Assembly (NCBI GenBank): GCA_964203275.1
Contig: CAXNMF010000006.1
Span: forward strand, 62,001 to 126,000
DNA: 64,000 nt
DNA from: Ga0077527 sp945862135
Lineage (GTDB): Bacteria > Pseudomonadota > Gammaproteobacteria > Burkholderiales > SG8-41
Direction: 5' to 3'
Shown here: positions 1-9,357 of the stretch, piece by piece
Layout: each line of letters begins with the position of its first letter
Position numbering within the stretch: position 1 is the stretch's first letter
The notes under the pieces: generated by a model
Database searches by the model: none
Seen by the model: the letters and a program-made list of their open reading frames with translations, nothing else
Told to the model about the DNA's origin: nothing
Made by a program: the position numbers and the translations under genes

Positions 1-53
1 GCAAGCGCCCTACCAAGGTGCAACAAACACCACTCAGTGCACAGTGGTTATTG

Positions 54-1271
54 CTACGACTCCAAGGCGCGCTGGGCCATCCACACGTACCACAGCCCGA
101 TTGCCGCCGGCACCGCCAGCAAAGCAAACGTCAGGGTGTAATCACCGGTGAACAGGAAAACGTTGGCGCATGCAATCGGCCCGATCGCCTTGCCTGTGTT
201 GACATAGACAAGCGCACCACCAGTCAGCGGGCTGATCTGTTCGCGCGGCACAATGCGTGCGATTTCGGCAAGGAAGGCGCCGTTCCACCCGCTGGCAGTG
301 GAACCCATCACAAAAAACAATGCACATGCCGCGGCCATCGGCCATTGCGGCGTCAATGCGATACACAACAGCGATGAAGCCACCATCACCACACCGAGTA
401 TCACCATCGCCGCAAAGGCATTGCCCAGGCGATCCGCCATCCAGCCCCAGAAAATGCGCCCGGCGACACCGCCGACCTGTGCAGCTGTAAGCACGAATCC
501 CGCCGCAATCAGATCCCAGCCCAGTTCTTCGTTGAACAGGATCACGGTAAAGGTGGAAATGCCGAACTGCACAACAACAAAACAACCACCGCAGATCGAC
601 AGCCCGCGCAATGCGGGATGGCGCCAGACCGCGATGACGCCGCTGAACGGGTTGCCGCCGATTGGCGCCTTCGGATTGCGGTCTACATCCCAGTACGGCC
701 GTGCGCGTCCCATCACCCAAACCAGGATGAACAGCGCAAGCGAATTGCCGGCAATCGCCCATTGCCAGCCAAAATGCACAGCCACTGCCGGCGTGATCAG
801 CGCAGCACCGATGCCACCCAACGGCACGCCGGTCTGTTTGATAGAGAAAATCAGATTGCGCTTGTCCTCCGGCGTAAAGCGCAGCAACAGGTTTGAAGCC
901 GATGGCGTCAGCGAACCATAGCCCAGCCCCAGCGCAATCGATGCCAGGAAAAAGAAAGCGACATGCGGCAGGATCGCAATCAGTCCGCCGATGGCGACCA
1001 GCGACAAGCCGATCTGCTGCATGCGGGTCGAACCCCAGCGGCTGTTGAATTTACTGCCGAAAGCCAGTGAAACAATCATCGCGCAAGCGAGCAGACTGAT
1101 CTGATAACCAACCAGCGCTGAGGAGATGCCATAGGTCTGCGCAACCTTCGGCGCCACCGCAGGAATCATCGTTGTCCCCATCGTGCCAATGCTCTGCCCG
1201 GCAAGCAGTACGCTCATCAGGAAGGTGAATGACGGCTGCCGCCTGTCGCCGTCAGACACGTCCGTACTCAC
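54..1271 (-). CDS. MFS transporter
   Basis: Major facilitator superfamily permease with about twelve hydrophobic segments. It begins the first helix shortly after an N-terminal PSFTFLMSVLL stretch and carries an acidic/basic loop (FGSKFNSRWGSTRM) between helices 2 and 3, as is usual for the family. An earlier GTG at 1319 keeps the frame open, but it would overlap the upstream methyltransferase by 52 bases. The GTG at 1271 forms a GTGA overlap with that gene's stop, so I prefer it (about 405 residues). Neither start has a strong ribosome-binding site. It is the last gene of the minus-strand Tct/FAH cluster and could carry an organic acid; the substrate cannot be read from the sequence. Confidence 0.85.
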   Translation of the reverse strand: MSTDVSDGDRRQPSFTFLMSVLLAGQSIGTMGTTMIPAVAPKVAQTYGISSALVGYQISLLACAMIVSLAFGSKFNSRWGSTRMQQIGLSLVAIGGLIAILPHVAFFFLASIALGLGYGSLTPSASNLLLRFTPEDKRNLIFSIKQTGVPLGGIGAALITPAVAVHFGWQWAIAGNSLALFILVWVMGRARPYWDVDRNPKAPIGGNPFSGVIAVWRHPALRGLSICGGCFVVVQFGISTFTVILFNEELGWDLIAAGFVLTAAQVGGVAGRIFWGWMADRLGNAFAAMVILGVVMVASSLLCIALTPQWPMAAACALFFVMGSTASGWNGAFLAEIARIVPREQISPLTGGALVYVNTGKAIGPIACANVFLFTGDYTLTFALLAVPAAIGLWYVWMAQRALES

Positions 1272-1861
1272 CGCGAGACCGGTTGCGGAACCGTCCACAG
1301 ATGAATGACTGAACTCCACAACCCGCTGACGTCGTATTTTTCGTTCAGCTCGACGCTGACCGAACGATCCGGCTTCCAGTCGCCAAAATCAAAATCGTGG
1401 GAAACGATGCGCGTGCCCGGTTTCAGTTCGCGCAGCAGTTTGGCGCGCAGCTCATGCATCATGGCCGGCAACAGGTACAGGGTCACCACCGTCGCCTCGC
1501 GGATATCCGCCTTGAGCACGTCCTCTTCAACAAAAACGGCCTGCTGTTCCAGTCCGAGTTTGCGTGCAGTCGTACGGCTGCGCGCCACCAGGTCAGGATC
1601 GATGTCATAACCGCGGCCGCGCGCGCCATGTTTCTGGGCCGCAGTGATGACAATGCGGCCGTCGCCGGAACCGAGATCGATCACAAAATCGTTCCGGGTA
1701 ACACCAGCGACGCGCAGCATCTCATCAACGACCTGCTGTGGCGTCGGCACATAGGGCCCGCCGCTCAGCGCCAAGTCCGCCGCCTGCGCTACAGACATGC
1801 TCAACAGCAACCCCGCCACGATCCATCTGAAAAATGAAATTATTTTAATATAATCAAACAC
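1268..1861 (-). CDS. Exported or membrane-anchored class I SAM methyltransferase
   Basis: A 197-residue Rossmann-fold methyltransferase. The SAM-binding motif DLGSGDGR lies at about residues 62-69, and an acidic residue ends the next strand (GYDIDPD). The N-terminus is a hydrophobic segment (about residues 9-27) ending in AQA-A, which looks like a signal peptide or anchor. This is odd for a SAM-dependent enzyme because SAM is cytoplasmic. The rest resembles small methyltransferases described as methyltransferase-domain proteins with a signal sequence in betaproteobacteria. It sits downstream of tctA on the same strand and overlaps the following MFS gene by GTGA. The methyl acceptor is unknown. 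Confidence 0.8.
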   Translation of the reverse strand: MFDYIKIISFFRWIVAGLLLSMSVAQAADLALSGGPYVPTPQQVVDEMLRVAGVTRNDFVIDLGSGDGRIVITAAQKHGARGRGYDIDPDLVARSRTTARKLGLEQQAVFVEEDVLKADIREATVVTLYLLPAMMHELRAKLLRELKPGTRIVSHDFDFGDWKPDRSVSVELNEKYDVSGLWSSVIHLWTVPQPVSR

Positions 1862-1888
1862 TTATTATTATCAATTCAAAATAAACAA

Positions 1889-3412
1889 TCAGTCATTCGA
1901 TTCATCCAGACCCACGCTGGAGCGCCAGTCCTTGCTCTTGAAAATCAACGGTTTCAAGGCCAAGCCAAGCAGCACCAGCCCCAGGACCAGCATCGTCACC
2001 GCAATCGGCCGCTCAATGAAAATAGCGTAACTGCCGCCACTCATTGCCAGCGACTGGCGCAGCGACAGTTCCAGCATCGGCCCCAGCACCAGACCCAGCG
2101 CCACCGGTGCAAGGTCGTAACCGAACTTGCGCAGCACATAACCGATGCCGCCCATCAACAACATGATCCACACATCCATCGTGCTGTTGCTCACCGAGTA
2201 GCAGCCGAGAATACAGAACGCAAGAATGCATGGATACAGATAGGCATAGGGAATGCGCAGCAGATTCACGAACAGGCCGACCATCGGCAGGTTGAGTACC
2301 AGCAGCACGACATTGCCGACATACATGCTCGCGACAAAACCCCAGAACAGATCAGGCTGCTGCTGGATCAGCATCGGTCCCGGCAGGATGCCGTGAACCA
2401 TGATGGCAGCCAGCATCACCGCGGTCACCGGACCGGTGGGAATGCCCAGCGCGAGCATTGGCACAAATGCGCCGGTGGCTGCAGCGTTGTTCGCCGACTC
2501 CGGCCCCGCCACACCTTCAATGGCGCCGTTGCCGAAACGCTCAGGATGTTTCGAAAGGCGGCGCTCAATGCCATAAGAAACAAACGACGAAATGATATGC
2601 GCCGAGCCCGGAATGATGCCGATCATGAACCCGAGGAGGCTGCCGCGTGCAATCGGTCCGACAGACTGCCTGAGATCCTCCTTCGATGGCACCAGCTGAC
2701 GCAGCGTCGGCTGCTGCACTTTCGGCGGATCCACCTGGCCAGCCGTCAGCAGAATCTCGGAAATGCCGAACAGGCCGACCGCCACCGGCACGATGCCGAC
2801 GCCGTCACCCAGTTCAACAATGTCAAAACTGAAACGCGTATAACCGCTCATTACATCAATGCCGACCATGCCCAGCAGCAAGCCGAACACGGCCATCGCC
2901 AGCGTCTTCAGCATCGAGCCGCCGCTCATATAGGCCAGCACAAACAGGCCCATCAGCAACAGCGCTGTATATTCCGGCGGGCCGAAACGCAATGCGAAAG
3001 ACGCCAGCGTCGGCGCCATCAGCATCAGTCCGATCACGCCGACGGTGCCGGCAAAAAACGAACCGATTGCAGCAATGGCCAGCGCCGGGCCGGCACGCCC
3101 CTGCTGCGTCATTGCATATCCGTCGACGCAGGTCATCACCGATGCCGCTTCGCCCGGAATGCGCATCAGGATCGAGGTCGTCGAACCGCCATACATCGCG
3201 CCGTAATAGACGCCGGCCAGCAGCACGATGGCGATGATCGGGTTGAGACCGAAGGTGGCCGGCAGCAGCAGGCTGATTCCCGCAAGAGGCCCCAGTCCAG
3301 GCATCATGCCGACCAGCGTGCCGATGATGCAGCCGAAAAAGGCATACATCAGCACTTCCGGCTGAAAGGCCACCGAAAAACCCATCATCAGGCTGTTGAA
3401 GGTTTCAAGCAT
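1889..3412 (-). CDS. tctA: Tripartite tricarboxylate transporter, large permease TctA
   Basis: The 507-residue large membrane subunit of a TTT-family secondary importer. It has the TctA glycine-rich motifs (GMMPGLGPLAGISLLLP near residue 36, YGGSTTSILMRIPGE near residue 74) and about twelve transmembrane segments. The start codon overlaps the tctB stop (TGATG), so the two are translationally coupled. In this family TctA forms the translocation channel with TctB, and a periplasmic Bug receptor delivers the substrate. Substrates are carboxylates such as citrate, tartrate or aromatic acids. The FAH-family enzymes upstream suggest uptake of a compound broken down through a diketo-acid intermediate. 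Confidence 0.95.
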   Translation of the reverse strand: MLETFNSLMMGFSVAFQPEVLMYAFFGCIIGTLVGMMPGLGPLAGISLLLPATFGLNPIIAIVLLAGVYYGAMYGGSTTSILMRIPGEAASVMTCVDGYAMTQQGRAGPALAIAAIGSFFAGTVGVIGLMLMAPTLASFALRFGPPEYTALLLMGLFVLAYMSGGSMLKTLAMAVFGLLLGMVGIDVMSGYTRFSFDIVELGDGVGIVPVAVGLFGISEILLTAGQVDPPKVQQPTLRQLVPSKEDLRQSVGPIARGSLLGFMIGIIPGSAHIISSFVSYGIERRLSKHPERFGNGAIEGVAGPESANNAAATGAFVPMLALGIPTGPVTAVMLAAIMVHGILPGPMLIQQQPDLFWGFVASMYVGNVVLLVLNLPMVGLFVNLLRIPYAYLYPCILAFCILGCYSVSNSTMDVWIMLLMGGIGYVLRKFGYDLAPVALGLVLGPMLELSLRQSLAMSGGSYAIFIERPIAVTMLVLGLVLLGLALKPLIFKSKDWRSSVGLDESND

Positions 3413-3894
3413 CAGAAGCCCCAGGGTCCGCGCGGCAACGGCACTTTCAGCAATTCACCAACAACATAAAAAGATCCGAGGCTGAAACCGGCCGAAACCA
3501 TCACGACCGCCAGCGGTTTCTTGCGTTCGATGACGCCCAGAAAAAACACCAGGAATGCCGCCGTGGTCAGGCGATAGCCGATACGTTCAAGCGCGAAAGT
3601 CGCGGCGACACACGCCGCCAGGATGATCAGCGCACGGGTCGCTTCGGGCCAACGGATCGCAGACATCGCTTCGGCACGCGCGCCGAGGAAGGCCACCAGC
3701 AGACCGATGCCGGCCATCGTGCAGGCCAGCAACAAGGGCACATAACCCGGACCGGGATCAGCCAGCGTACCGACCGGAAACTCCCGGTTGAACCAGATGA
3801 TCACCAACGCCAGCATGACCAGGACAACGCCGGACACCTGATCACTGCGCAATCCACCGCTGACGGGTAGTTCCTCCTCTTTTGCACCCGCCAT
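3412..3894 (-). CDS. tctB: Tripartite tricarboxylate transporter, small permease TctB
   Basis: A 160-residue membrane protein with four predicted transmembrane helices. The family hallmark is a helix followed by a short segment like REFPVGTLADPGPGYVPLLL (about residues 38-57). It partners TctA. The gene starts 3 bases after the stop of the receptor gene and overlaps tctA by one base, so receptor, small and large subunits form one tight operon. Length is normal for TctB. Confidence 0.92.
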   Translation of the reverse strand: MAGAKEEELPVSGGLRSDQVSGVVLVMLALVIIWFNREFPVGTLADPGPGYVPLLLACTMAGIGLLVAFLGARAEAMSAIRWPEATRALIILAACVAATFALERIGYRLTTAAFLVFFLGVIERKKPLAVVMVSAGFSLGSFYVVGELLKVPLPRGPWGF

Positions 3895-3897
3895 AAG

Positions 3898-4869
3898 TTA
3901 CGGCCCGACCTTGCCGACGATCTTGACCACCGCGGCCAGACGTTTGGCATCGGCTTCGACGTATTTCGCAAAGTCCGGCGCATCGAGGTATTTGATCGGC
4001 GAGTTCACCTTGGCCATCTGGTTCTTGAACTCCGCATCATTCACGGCCTGACGCACGCCGTCACGCAAAACCTTGAGCACGGGTTCAGGCGTGGCCGCCG
4101 GGGCAAACAGACCGGCCCAGATGTAATAAACGATGTCGTAGCCCTGCTCTTTGAATGTCGGCACCTCTTTGTAATTCGGATGCCGCTCCGCGCCCCAGGT
4201 CACGATCGGGCGCAGCTTGCCGGCTTTGACATGCGAGGTGATTGCCGCCGGGCCGCCGGCGCTCATGGTGACGTGGCCGCCGAGCAGTTGCGTCAGGGCC
4301 GGACCGCCGCCGGTTGTCGGCACATGGCGCATTTTTAATTGCGTGGCATGCAGGAACATTTCCATCGGCATGTGCAGCGCGCCGTAAACACCGGACGAAG
4401 AATAGGACAGCTCGCCCGGCTGTTTGCGCGCCAGTGCAATGACTTCCTTGACCGTTTTCACCGGCAGCGACGGATGGACGACAAGGATTACGGGATCAGC
4501 GGAAACCAGCGCAATCGGCGCCAGCTGGTCCAGCGTGTAAGCCGGCTTGCGGTTGAACAGCTTGTCAGCCTCGGGAATCACCGTGATGCTCGACAGCGCC
4601 ATCAGCAGCGTGTAGCCATCCGGCTTGGCGTTGGCCACCGCGGCATTGCCAACCGCACCGCCGGCGCCGGGACGATTGGCAATCGACACCGGCTGTTTCA
4701 ATGCCTTCTCCAGCGCGATCGCAGTCGGGCGACCGGTAACATCCGCCACGCCGCCCGGCGGAAACGGCACCACCATCGAGATGGCACGATTCGGAAAAGT
4801 TTCCTGCGCCTGGGCGTTGACTGCAGCGAATGCCGCCATTGCCAAAAAAACGATGCGTTTAATCATCAT
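3898..4869 (-). CDS. tctC: Bug-family periplasmic receptor of the TTT transporter (TctC)
   Basis: A 323-residue solute-binding protein with a cleavable signal peptide (about residues 1-21, ending AQA). The mature N-terminus has the Bug-family signature (FPNRAISMVVPFPPGG), followed by RPGAGGAVGNAAVANAKPDGYT, the loop that holds the carboxylate ligand. It lies immediately before tctB and is the dedicated receptor of this importer. A TCCTC/GAGGAG-type Shine-Dalgarno precedes the ATG. The ligand is probably a carboxylate but is not predictable in detail. Confidence 0.93.
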   Translation of the reverse strand: MMIKRIVFLAMAAFAAVNAQAQETFPNRAISMVVPFPPGGVADVTGRPTAIALEKALKQPVSIANRPGAGGAVGNAAVANAKPDGYTLLMALSSITVIPEADKLFNRKPAYTLDQLAPIALVSADPVILVVHPSLPVKTVKEVIALARKQPGELSYSSSGVYGALHMPMEMFLHATQLKMRHVPTTGGGPALTQLLGGHVTMSAGGPAAITSHVKAGKLRPIVTWGAERHPNYKEVPTFKEQGYDIVYYIWAGLFAPAATPEPVLKVLRDGVRQAVNDAEFKNQMAKVNSPIKYLDAPDFAKYVEADAKRLAAVVKIVGKVGP

Positions 4870-4901
4870 GATGCTCTCCTCGTAATTGGATTTATGCCGG
4901 A

Positions 4902-5852
4902 TCAGGCAGCAACGACCCGGTTGACCAGCCGACCCACTCCTTCAATCTCACATACCACTTCGTCGCCCGGCTGCAGATAACCCGTCGCCGTCACCACATC
5001 CTTGCGCATCGGCTTCTTGCCGCCGAGTTCGGCGTCGCTGCCCCAGGCCGTGCCGCCGGGCGTGCCGGTCGAAATGATCACGCCAGGCTGCAAGGTCACG
5101 AAGGTCGAAAAGAATTCCACCAGCTGCGCACAGGTCCAGATCATCTTGCCCGTGGTGTTGCTCTGGCGCAGCTCGCCGTTCACATAAGTACGCAGCATCA
5201 GGTTCTGTGGATCGGCGATTTCATCTGCAGTGACTATGGCAGGCCCGATGGGCGCGCAGGTATCGAAATTCTTGCCCGGGCCGAGGTTGTAAACCGACGA
5301 ACCATCGGGTCGCAGCGTGACCTGACGGTCGCGCGCGGTGACATCATTCATCACCGAATAACCATAAATGTGTTCATGCGCGCGTGCCGCCGGAATATGC
5401 CGGCCAGCCTTGCCGATGATGATCAGCATCTCGGTTTCGTAATCAAGCTTCTTTGTCACACGTTCGTCGCGAATGATGTCATCACCAGCACCAATCACAC
5501 CGAGCCCCGTCTTCAGGAAAAACTCCGGGTCCTTGCGCGTGACCTCGGGCTTTTCTTCGCGATGATCCCAATAGTTCTCGCCGCTGCACAGGATCAGCGA
5601 CGGCGCGATCGGCGCACGCAGCCGGATCTTGGCCAGCGGTGTTCGCGTCGCCGCGGTTGCACCTTTCACCGCCTTGCGAACGATTTCAAGACCCGCAGCA
5701 CCCGCAGCAATCAGTAGCGTCATGTCGGAAAAAGCAGCCAGCATCTGCGGCGCCGTGCCATTGGGCGCTGCATCCAGCAGATCAACCACGTCGTTGCCAT
5801 CCAGCGCACCCAGCCGCAGCGCGCCATTACGTTCGTAACGGACGAATTGCAT
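4902..5852 (-). CDS. Fumarylacetoacetate hydrolase family protein (first paralogue)
   Basis: A 316-residue member of the FAH fold. The C-terminal catalytic domain has the metal-binding region ending KLDYETEMLIIIGK (about residues 137-150), with the family acidic residues. It also has MNDVTARD and the conserved GDEVVCEIEGVGRLVN near the end. Relatives hydrolyse or decarboxylate diketo or hydroxymuconate-type acids with a divalent metal. The start codon overlaps the stop of the other FAH gene by one base, so the two are coupled and may form a mixed complex, as HpaG-type halves do. The exact reaction is not assignable. Confidence 0.88.
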   Translation of the reverse strand: MQFVRYERNGALRLGALDGNDVVDLLDAAPNGTAPQMLAAFSDMTLLIAAGAAGLEIVRKAVKGATAATRTPLAKIRLRAPIAPSLILCSGENYWDHREEKPEVTRKDPEFFLKTGLGVIGAGDDIIRDERVTKKLDYETEMLIIIGKAGRHIPAARAHEHIYGYSVMNDVTARDRQVTLRPDGSSVYNLGPGKNFDTCAPIGPAIVTADEIADPQNLMLRTYVNGELRQSNTTGKMIWTCAQLVEFFSTFVTLQPGVIISTGTPGGTAWGSDAELGGKKPMRKDVVTATGYLQPGDEVVCEIEGVGRLVNRVVAA

Positions 5853-6739
5853 CAGGCCACCGGATTTTCGAGAGTGCCGATCGGCTCGATGGTGATGGCA
5901 ACATGGTCGCCGGGCTTGAGGTATTTCGGCGGATTGAAACCGATGCCGACACCGGCGCAGGTGCCCGTGGCAATGAGGTCGCCCGGCTCCAGCGTCATCA
6001 CTTTCGACAGATCCTCGATCAGCCGCGGAATGTCGAATATCAGCTGGCTGACAAAAGCGTTCTGGCGGATCTCGCCATTGACCTTGGTAATCAGCTTCAA
6101 CTGGGTCACGTCCTTGATGTCATCGGAGGTCACGATGCACGGACCCATCGGGCAGAACCCGTCAATGCTCTTGCCGAGGAACCACTGCTTGTGGCGGTTC
6201 TGCAGCGTGCGCGCAGTCACGTCATTGATGATGGTGTAACCGTAAACATGCTTGTAGGCGTCTTTCTGCGAAATGTTGCGTCCGCCCTCGCCGATCACCA
6301 CCGTCAGCTCACCCTCATAGTCAACGGAATTGGTGTAGTCGTTGGCGCTGGGAATAGCCACGCCCGGTCCGATCACCGAGTTCGGCCATTTGGTGAACAT
6401 GATCGGCACTTCGGGAATCGCATCCTTGCCGGCGCTGGCATCAAAACCGCTGTTGTGAAATTCCTTGGCGTGGTCGTGATAGTTCTTGCCGACGCAAAGG
6501 ATATTTTTTGCCGGGCGCGGGAACGGCGCAAGCAGCTTGACGCTGCCGACCGGAATCCGCCCTTCGCCGCTTTTCACCGCCTTACGCGCGCGCGACAGGC
6601 CTTTTTTGCCCAGCGCAACAAACGCGGTCATTTCCTTCGGCAAGCGGGTTGATGCCGAGAGATCGACAATCGTGTTGGATTCCTGCTCATGCACGCCAAT
6701 GCGTACACCCTGGGCATCGGAAAAAGTAACCAGACGCAT
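5852..6739 (-). CDS. Fumarylacetoacetate hydrolase family protein (second paralogue)
   Basis: A 295-residue FAH-family enzyme. Hallmarks are CVGKNYHDHAKEF (about residues 87-99), the metal-binding segment NSVDYEGELTVVIGEGG (about 140-156), NDVTARTLQ and the terminal GDHVAITIEPIGTLENPV. It resembles the 2-keto-4-pentenoate hydratase/OHED-isomerase branch. It starts 66 bases after a Bug receptor gene and overlaps the next FAH gene by one base. Together with the Tct genes this suggests uptake and breakdown of an aromatic-derived or keto acid. Confidence 0.88.
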   Translation of the reverse strand: MRLVTFSDAQGVRIGVHEQESNTIVDLSASTRLPKEMTAFVALGKKGLSRARKAVKSGEGRIPVGSVKLLAPFPRPAKNILCVGKNYHDHAKEFHNSGFDASAGKDAIPEVPIMFTKWPNSVIGPGVAIPSANDYTNSVDYEGELTVVIGEGGRNISQKDAYKHVYGYTIINDVTARTLQNRHKQWFLGKSIDGFCPMGPCIVTSDDIKDVTQLKLITKVNGEIRQNAFVSQLIFDIPRLIEDLSKVMTLEPGDLIATGTCAGVGIGFNPPKYLKPGDHVAITIEPIGTLENPVA

Positions 6740-6805
6740 TCAGTTCACTCCTCGTAATTTATTTAAAACCGCCATCGCAACCAAGACGAAATCATTGAAT
6801 ACTGC

Positions 6806-7780
6806 TCAATCGGGCTTGGCACCGGACACCTTGACCACTTGCGCCCATTTGGTGATGTCCTGGTTGAGATACTTTTCGAACTCCGGCACCGTCATGACCA
6901 GAGCCACCGCGCCCTGCTTGTCCCAGTTCGCCGCGGTATCCGCACGCGTGGTGACCTTGGTGATTTCCCCGTTCAGGCGTTCCAGTACCGGCCGCGGCGT
7001 CTGTGCCGGCGCCATCATACCCAGCCAGATCGTCGCTTCATAACCTTTTACACCGGCCTCCGAAACCGTCGGCAGTTCCGGCGTGACTTTGGAGCGCTTC
7101 TGCCCCGTCGTGGCCAGCGCGCGGACCTTTCCGGCCTTGGCATGCACGGTCATCGTCGTCACTGCGTCAAACATCATCTCGACCTGACCACTCAGCACGC
7201 TGGTGCGCGCTTCACCACTTCCTTTGTGCGGCACGTGCACGATATCAGTCTTGCTCAGCGCCTTGAAATATTCTCCAGCCATGTGGTACGGCGTGCCGTT
7301 GCCCGAAGACGCGTAGTTGAGGCCCTTGTCCTTGGCCTTGGCGAGCTTGACCAGTTCGCCAACACTGCGAACCGGGAGCGAGGGGTGGACGACGAGGATC
7401 AGATCGGAATAATTGATCGGCGCCACGGGCGCAAAATCCTTCATCAGCGCAAACGGCTTTTTCGGGATCAGTGATTCGTTGACGGTATGCGTATTCGACA
7501 TCAGCAACAGGGTGTAGCCGTCGCCCGGTGATTTGGCCACCACGTCGGTGCCGATAATGGAGCCGGCGCCGGGACGGTTCTCGATAATGACGTTCTGCCC
7601 CAAAGGCTGTTGCAATTGCTGCGCCAGGTACCGCGCGTAGACGTCTGCAGGCCCGCCGGCGCCGAAAGGAACAATGACGCGGATGGGCTTCGCCGGGAAA
7701 TTCTGTGCCTGGGCCATGCCGGCAACCGCCGACAGAACCACCAATGCAATACCACGCAATACCAGTTGCAGGACACGCAT
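6806..7780 (-). CDS. Bug-family periplasmic solute receptor
   Basis: A TctC-like receptor of 324 residues. The reading frame is open to an ATG at 7915, but the ATG at 7780 is the true start: it follows a purine-rich Shine-Dalgarno (AGAGGAGA) and begins a proper signal peptide ending in MAQAQ. The mature N-terminus has the Bug signature (FPAKPIRVIVPFGAGG) and the ligand loop RPGAGSIIGTDVVAKSPGDGYT. It heads the minus-strand cluster with the two FAH genes and a second receptor, so the shared permease may be served by two receptors. The ligand is unknown. Confidence 0.9.
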   Translation of the reverse strand: MRVLQLVLRGIALVVLSAVAGMAQAQNFPAKPIRVIVPFGAGGPADVYARYLAQQLQQPLGQNVIIENRPGAGSIIGTDVVAKSPGDGYTLLLMSNTHTVNESLIPKKPFALMKDFAPVAPINYSDLILVVHPSLPVRSVGELVKLAKAKDKGLNYASSGNGTPYHMAGEYFKALSKTDIVHVPHKGSGEARTSVLSGQVEMMFDAVTTMTVHAKAGKVRALATTGQKRSKVTPELPTVSEAGVKGYEATIWLGMMAPAQTPRPVLERLNGEITKVTTRADTAANWDKQGAVALVMTVPEFEKYLNQDITKWAQVVKVSGAKPD

Positions 7781-8022
7781 AATCTTCTCCTCTTGGGGGG
7801 GGCAGGCCTTGGAACATGCACGCTTGGGCAAACGACCGGCGGCGCTTTTTTGTTCCGCATATTGTAACCCAGCGGATTGCCCGCGCCCCTGCCGCTGAAG
7901 TGGTTTAAAGCGCATTTTCCGCCCGGATCGACGGCGCTGAACTGCATTCTGCTAGACTCGAAACCAGCTCACGAAGATCGGAATTCCGTATTGAATTCAA
8001 CCCATAGCCACCCATCCCGCAG

Positions 8023-9348
8023 GTGGCCGAAGCAGCCTTGGAAAACACTCCGCAACAACACTGGCTGACCCGGATCGTCGCCGTGCGCCCCACCGAGGTG
8101 CGGGCGCTGCTGTGGTCATTCGCCTATTTCTTTTTCCTGCTCGCCGCCTATTACGTGCTGCGTCCGGTGCGCGACGAAATGGGCATCGCCGGCGGCGTCA
8201 GAAACCTGCCCTGGCTGTTCACCGCGACATTTTTTGTGATGCTCGCCGTCGTGCCGGTATTCGGCGCAATGGTCGCGCGCATCCCGCGCCGCCGCTTCAT
8301 TCCACTGGTCTACCACTTCTTCGTCGCCAACATCCTCGTCTTCTGGCTGCTGCTGACCTTCAAGATCGCGATCACCGACACCGCCAAGGTATTTTTTGTC
8401 TGGATCAGCGTGTTCAACCTGTTTGCGGTATCGGTGTTCTGGTCCTTCATGTCCGACCTGTTCGCTTCAGAACAGGGCAAACGCCTGTTCGGCTTCATCG
8501 CCGCTGGCGGTTCCGCCGGTGCGCTGCTCGGCCCGACCATCGCAGTGTGGCTGGCCGAACCCATCGGCCGCGCCAATCTGCTGCTGATTGCCGCGCTGCT
8601 GCTGGAGTTTGCGGTGTTGTGCGCGATGCGACTTGAATCCGCGGCACAAACCTTGAAGACAGAAATTCAGTCATCGAATGTCACGGCACCGCGAGAGTCA
8701 GCGCTCGGCGGCAGCTGGATCGCAGGATTGCTGATGGTCGCGCGCTCACCCTATCTCGCCGGCATTGCCTTGTGGGTTGCACTGCTGTCGCTCGCCGGAA
8801 CCTTTCTCTACTTCCAGCAGGCGAGCATTGTTTCGGCGCTGACCGACGACCCCAACAAACGCACTGCGATATTCGCGCAGATTGATCTTGCGGTGAGTCT
8901 GCTGACCATCACCGTGCAGTTCCTCGCCACCGGCAAACTGATCCGCCGTTTCGGCGCGGGACCCGCCGCGGCATTCCTGCCGCTGGTATTTGCAGGTGGA
9001 TTCTTGATGCTGGCACTGACACCGATGCTGTGGGTGGTGATCGCTTTCCAGGCGTTGCAACGCGCAGCCAATTTCGCAATCTCCAACCCCGCGCGCGAAG
9101 TGTTGTTCACTGTGGTCAGCCGAGAAGAAAAATACAAAGCCAAGTACGTGATCGACAACGTGGTGTTCCGCGGCGGCGATGCCGCCAGCGGCTGGCTGTT
9201 CCACGCGCTGCGCGGCCTCGGCATGGAACTCAATGCCATCTCGATGGCCACAGTACCGGTTGCGATCGGCTGGTTCGCACTGGCGCTGGCGCTGGGCTGC
9301 AGCCACGAAAAACGCACCATCGACACTCAACAACCGAAATCGTCATGA
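8023..9348 (+). CDS. MFS / NTP-NDP exchange-type transporter
   Basis: A 441-residue integral membrane protein with about twelve helices. The N-terminal region reads VRPTEVRALLWSFAYFFFLLAAYYVLRPVRDEMG, followed by GKRLFGFIAAGGSAGALLGP (about residues 154-173). These are typical of bacterial proteins annotated as MFS carriers or ADP/ATP-translocase-like NTP/NDP exchangers. Free-living proteobacteria carry them and their substrate is unproven. The start is a GTG preceded by a weak GCAGG. The gene is divergent from the Bug/FAH cluster and is followed after 9 bases by an exported aldo/keto reductase, suggesting co-transcription. Confidence 0.75.
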   Translation: MAEAALENTPQQHWLTRIVAVRPTEVRALLWSFAYFFFLLAAYYVLRPVRDEMGIAGGVRNLPWLFTATFFVMLAVVPVFGAMVARIPRRRFIPLVYHFFVANILVFWLLLTFKIAITDTAKVFFVWISVFNLFAVSVFWSFMSDLFASEQGKRLFGFIAAGGSAGALLGPTIAVWLAEPIGRANLLLIAALLLEFAVLCAMRLESAAQTLKTEIQSSNVTAPRESALGGSWIAGLLMVARSPYLAGIALWVALLSLAGTFLYFQQASIVSALTDDPNKRTAIFAQIDLAVSLLTITVQFLATGKLIRRFGAGPAAAFLPLVFAGGFLMLALTPMLWVVIAFQALQRAANFAISNPAREVLFTVVSREEKYKAKYVIDNVVFRGGDAASGWLFHALRGLGMELNAISMATVPVAIGWFALALALGCSHEKRTIDTQQPKSS

Positions 9349-9357
9349 GAAAAAATA

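Noticed and set aside
2393..3469. Plus-strand open frame of 358 codons opposite tctA
   Set aside because: Arg/His/Gln-rich shadow of tctA in high-GC DNA.
5639..6652. Plus-strand open frame of 337 codons opposite the two FAH genes
   Set aside because: Shadow frame; both FAH genes carry complete family motifs.
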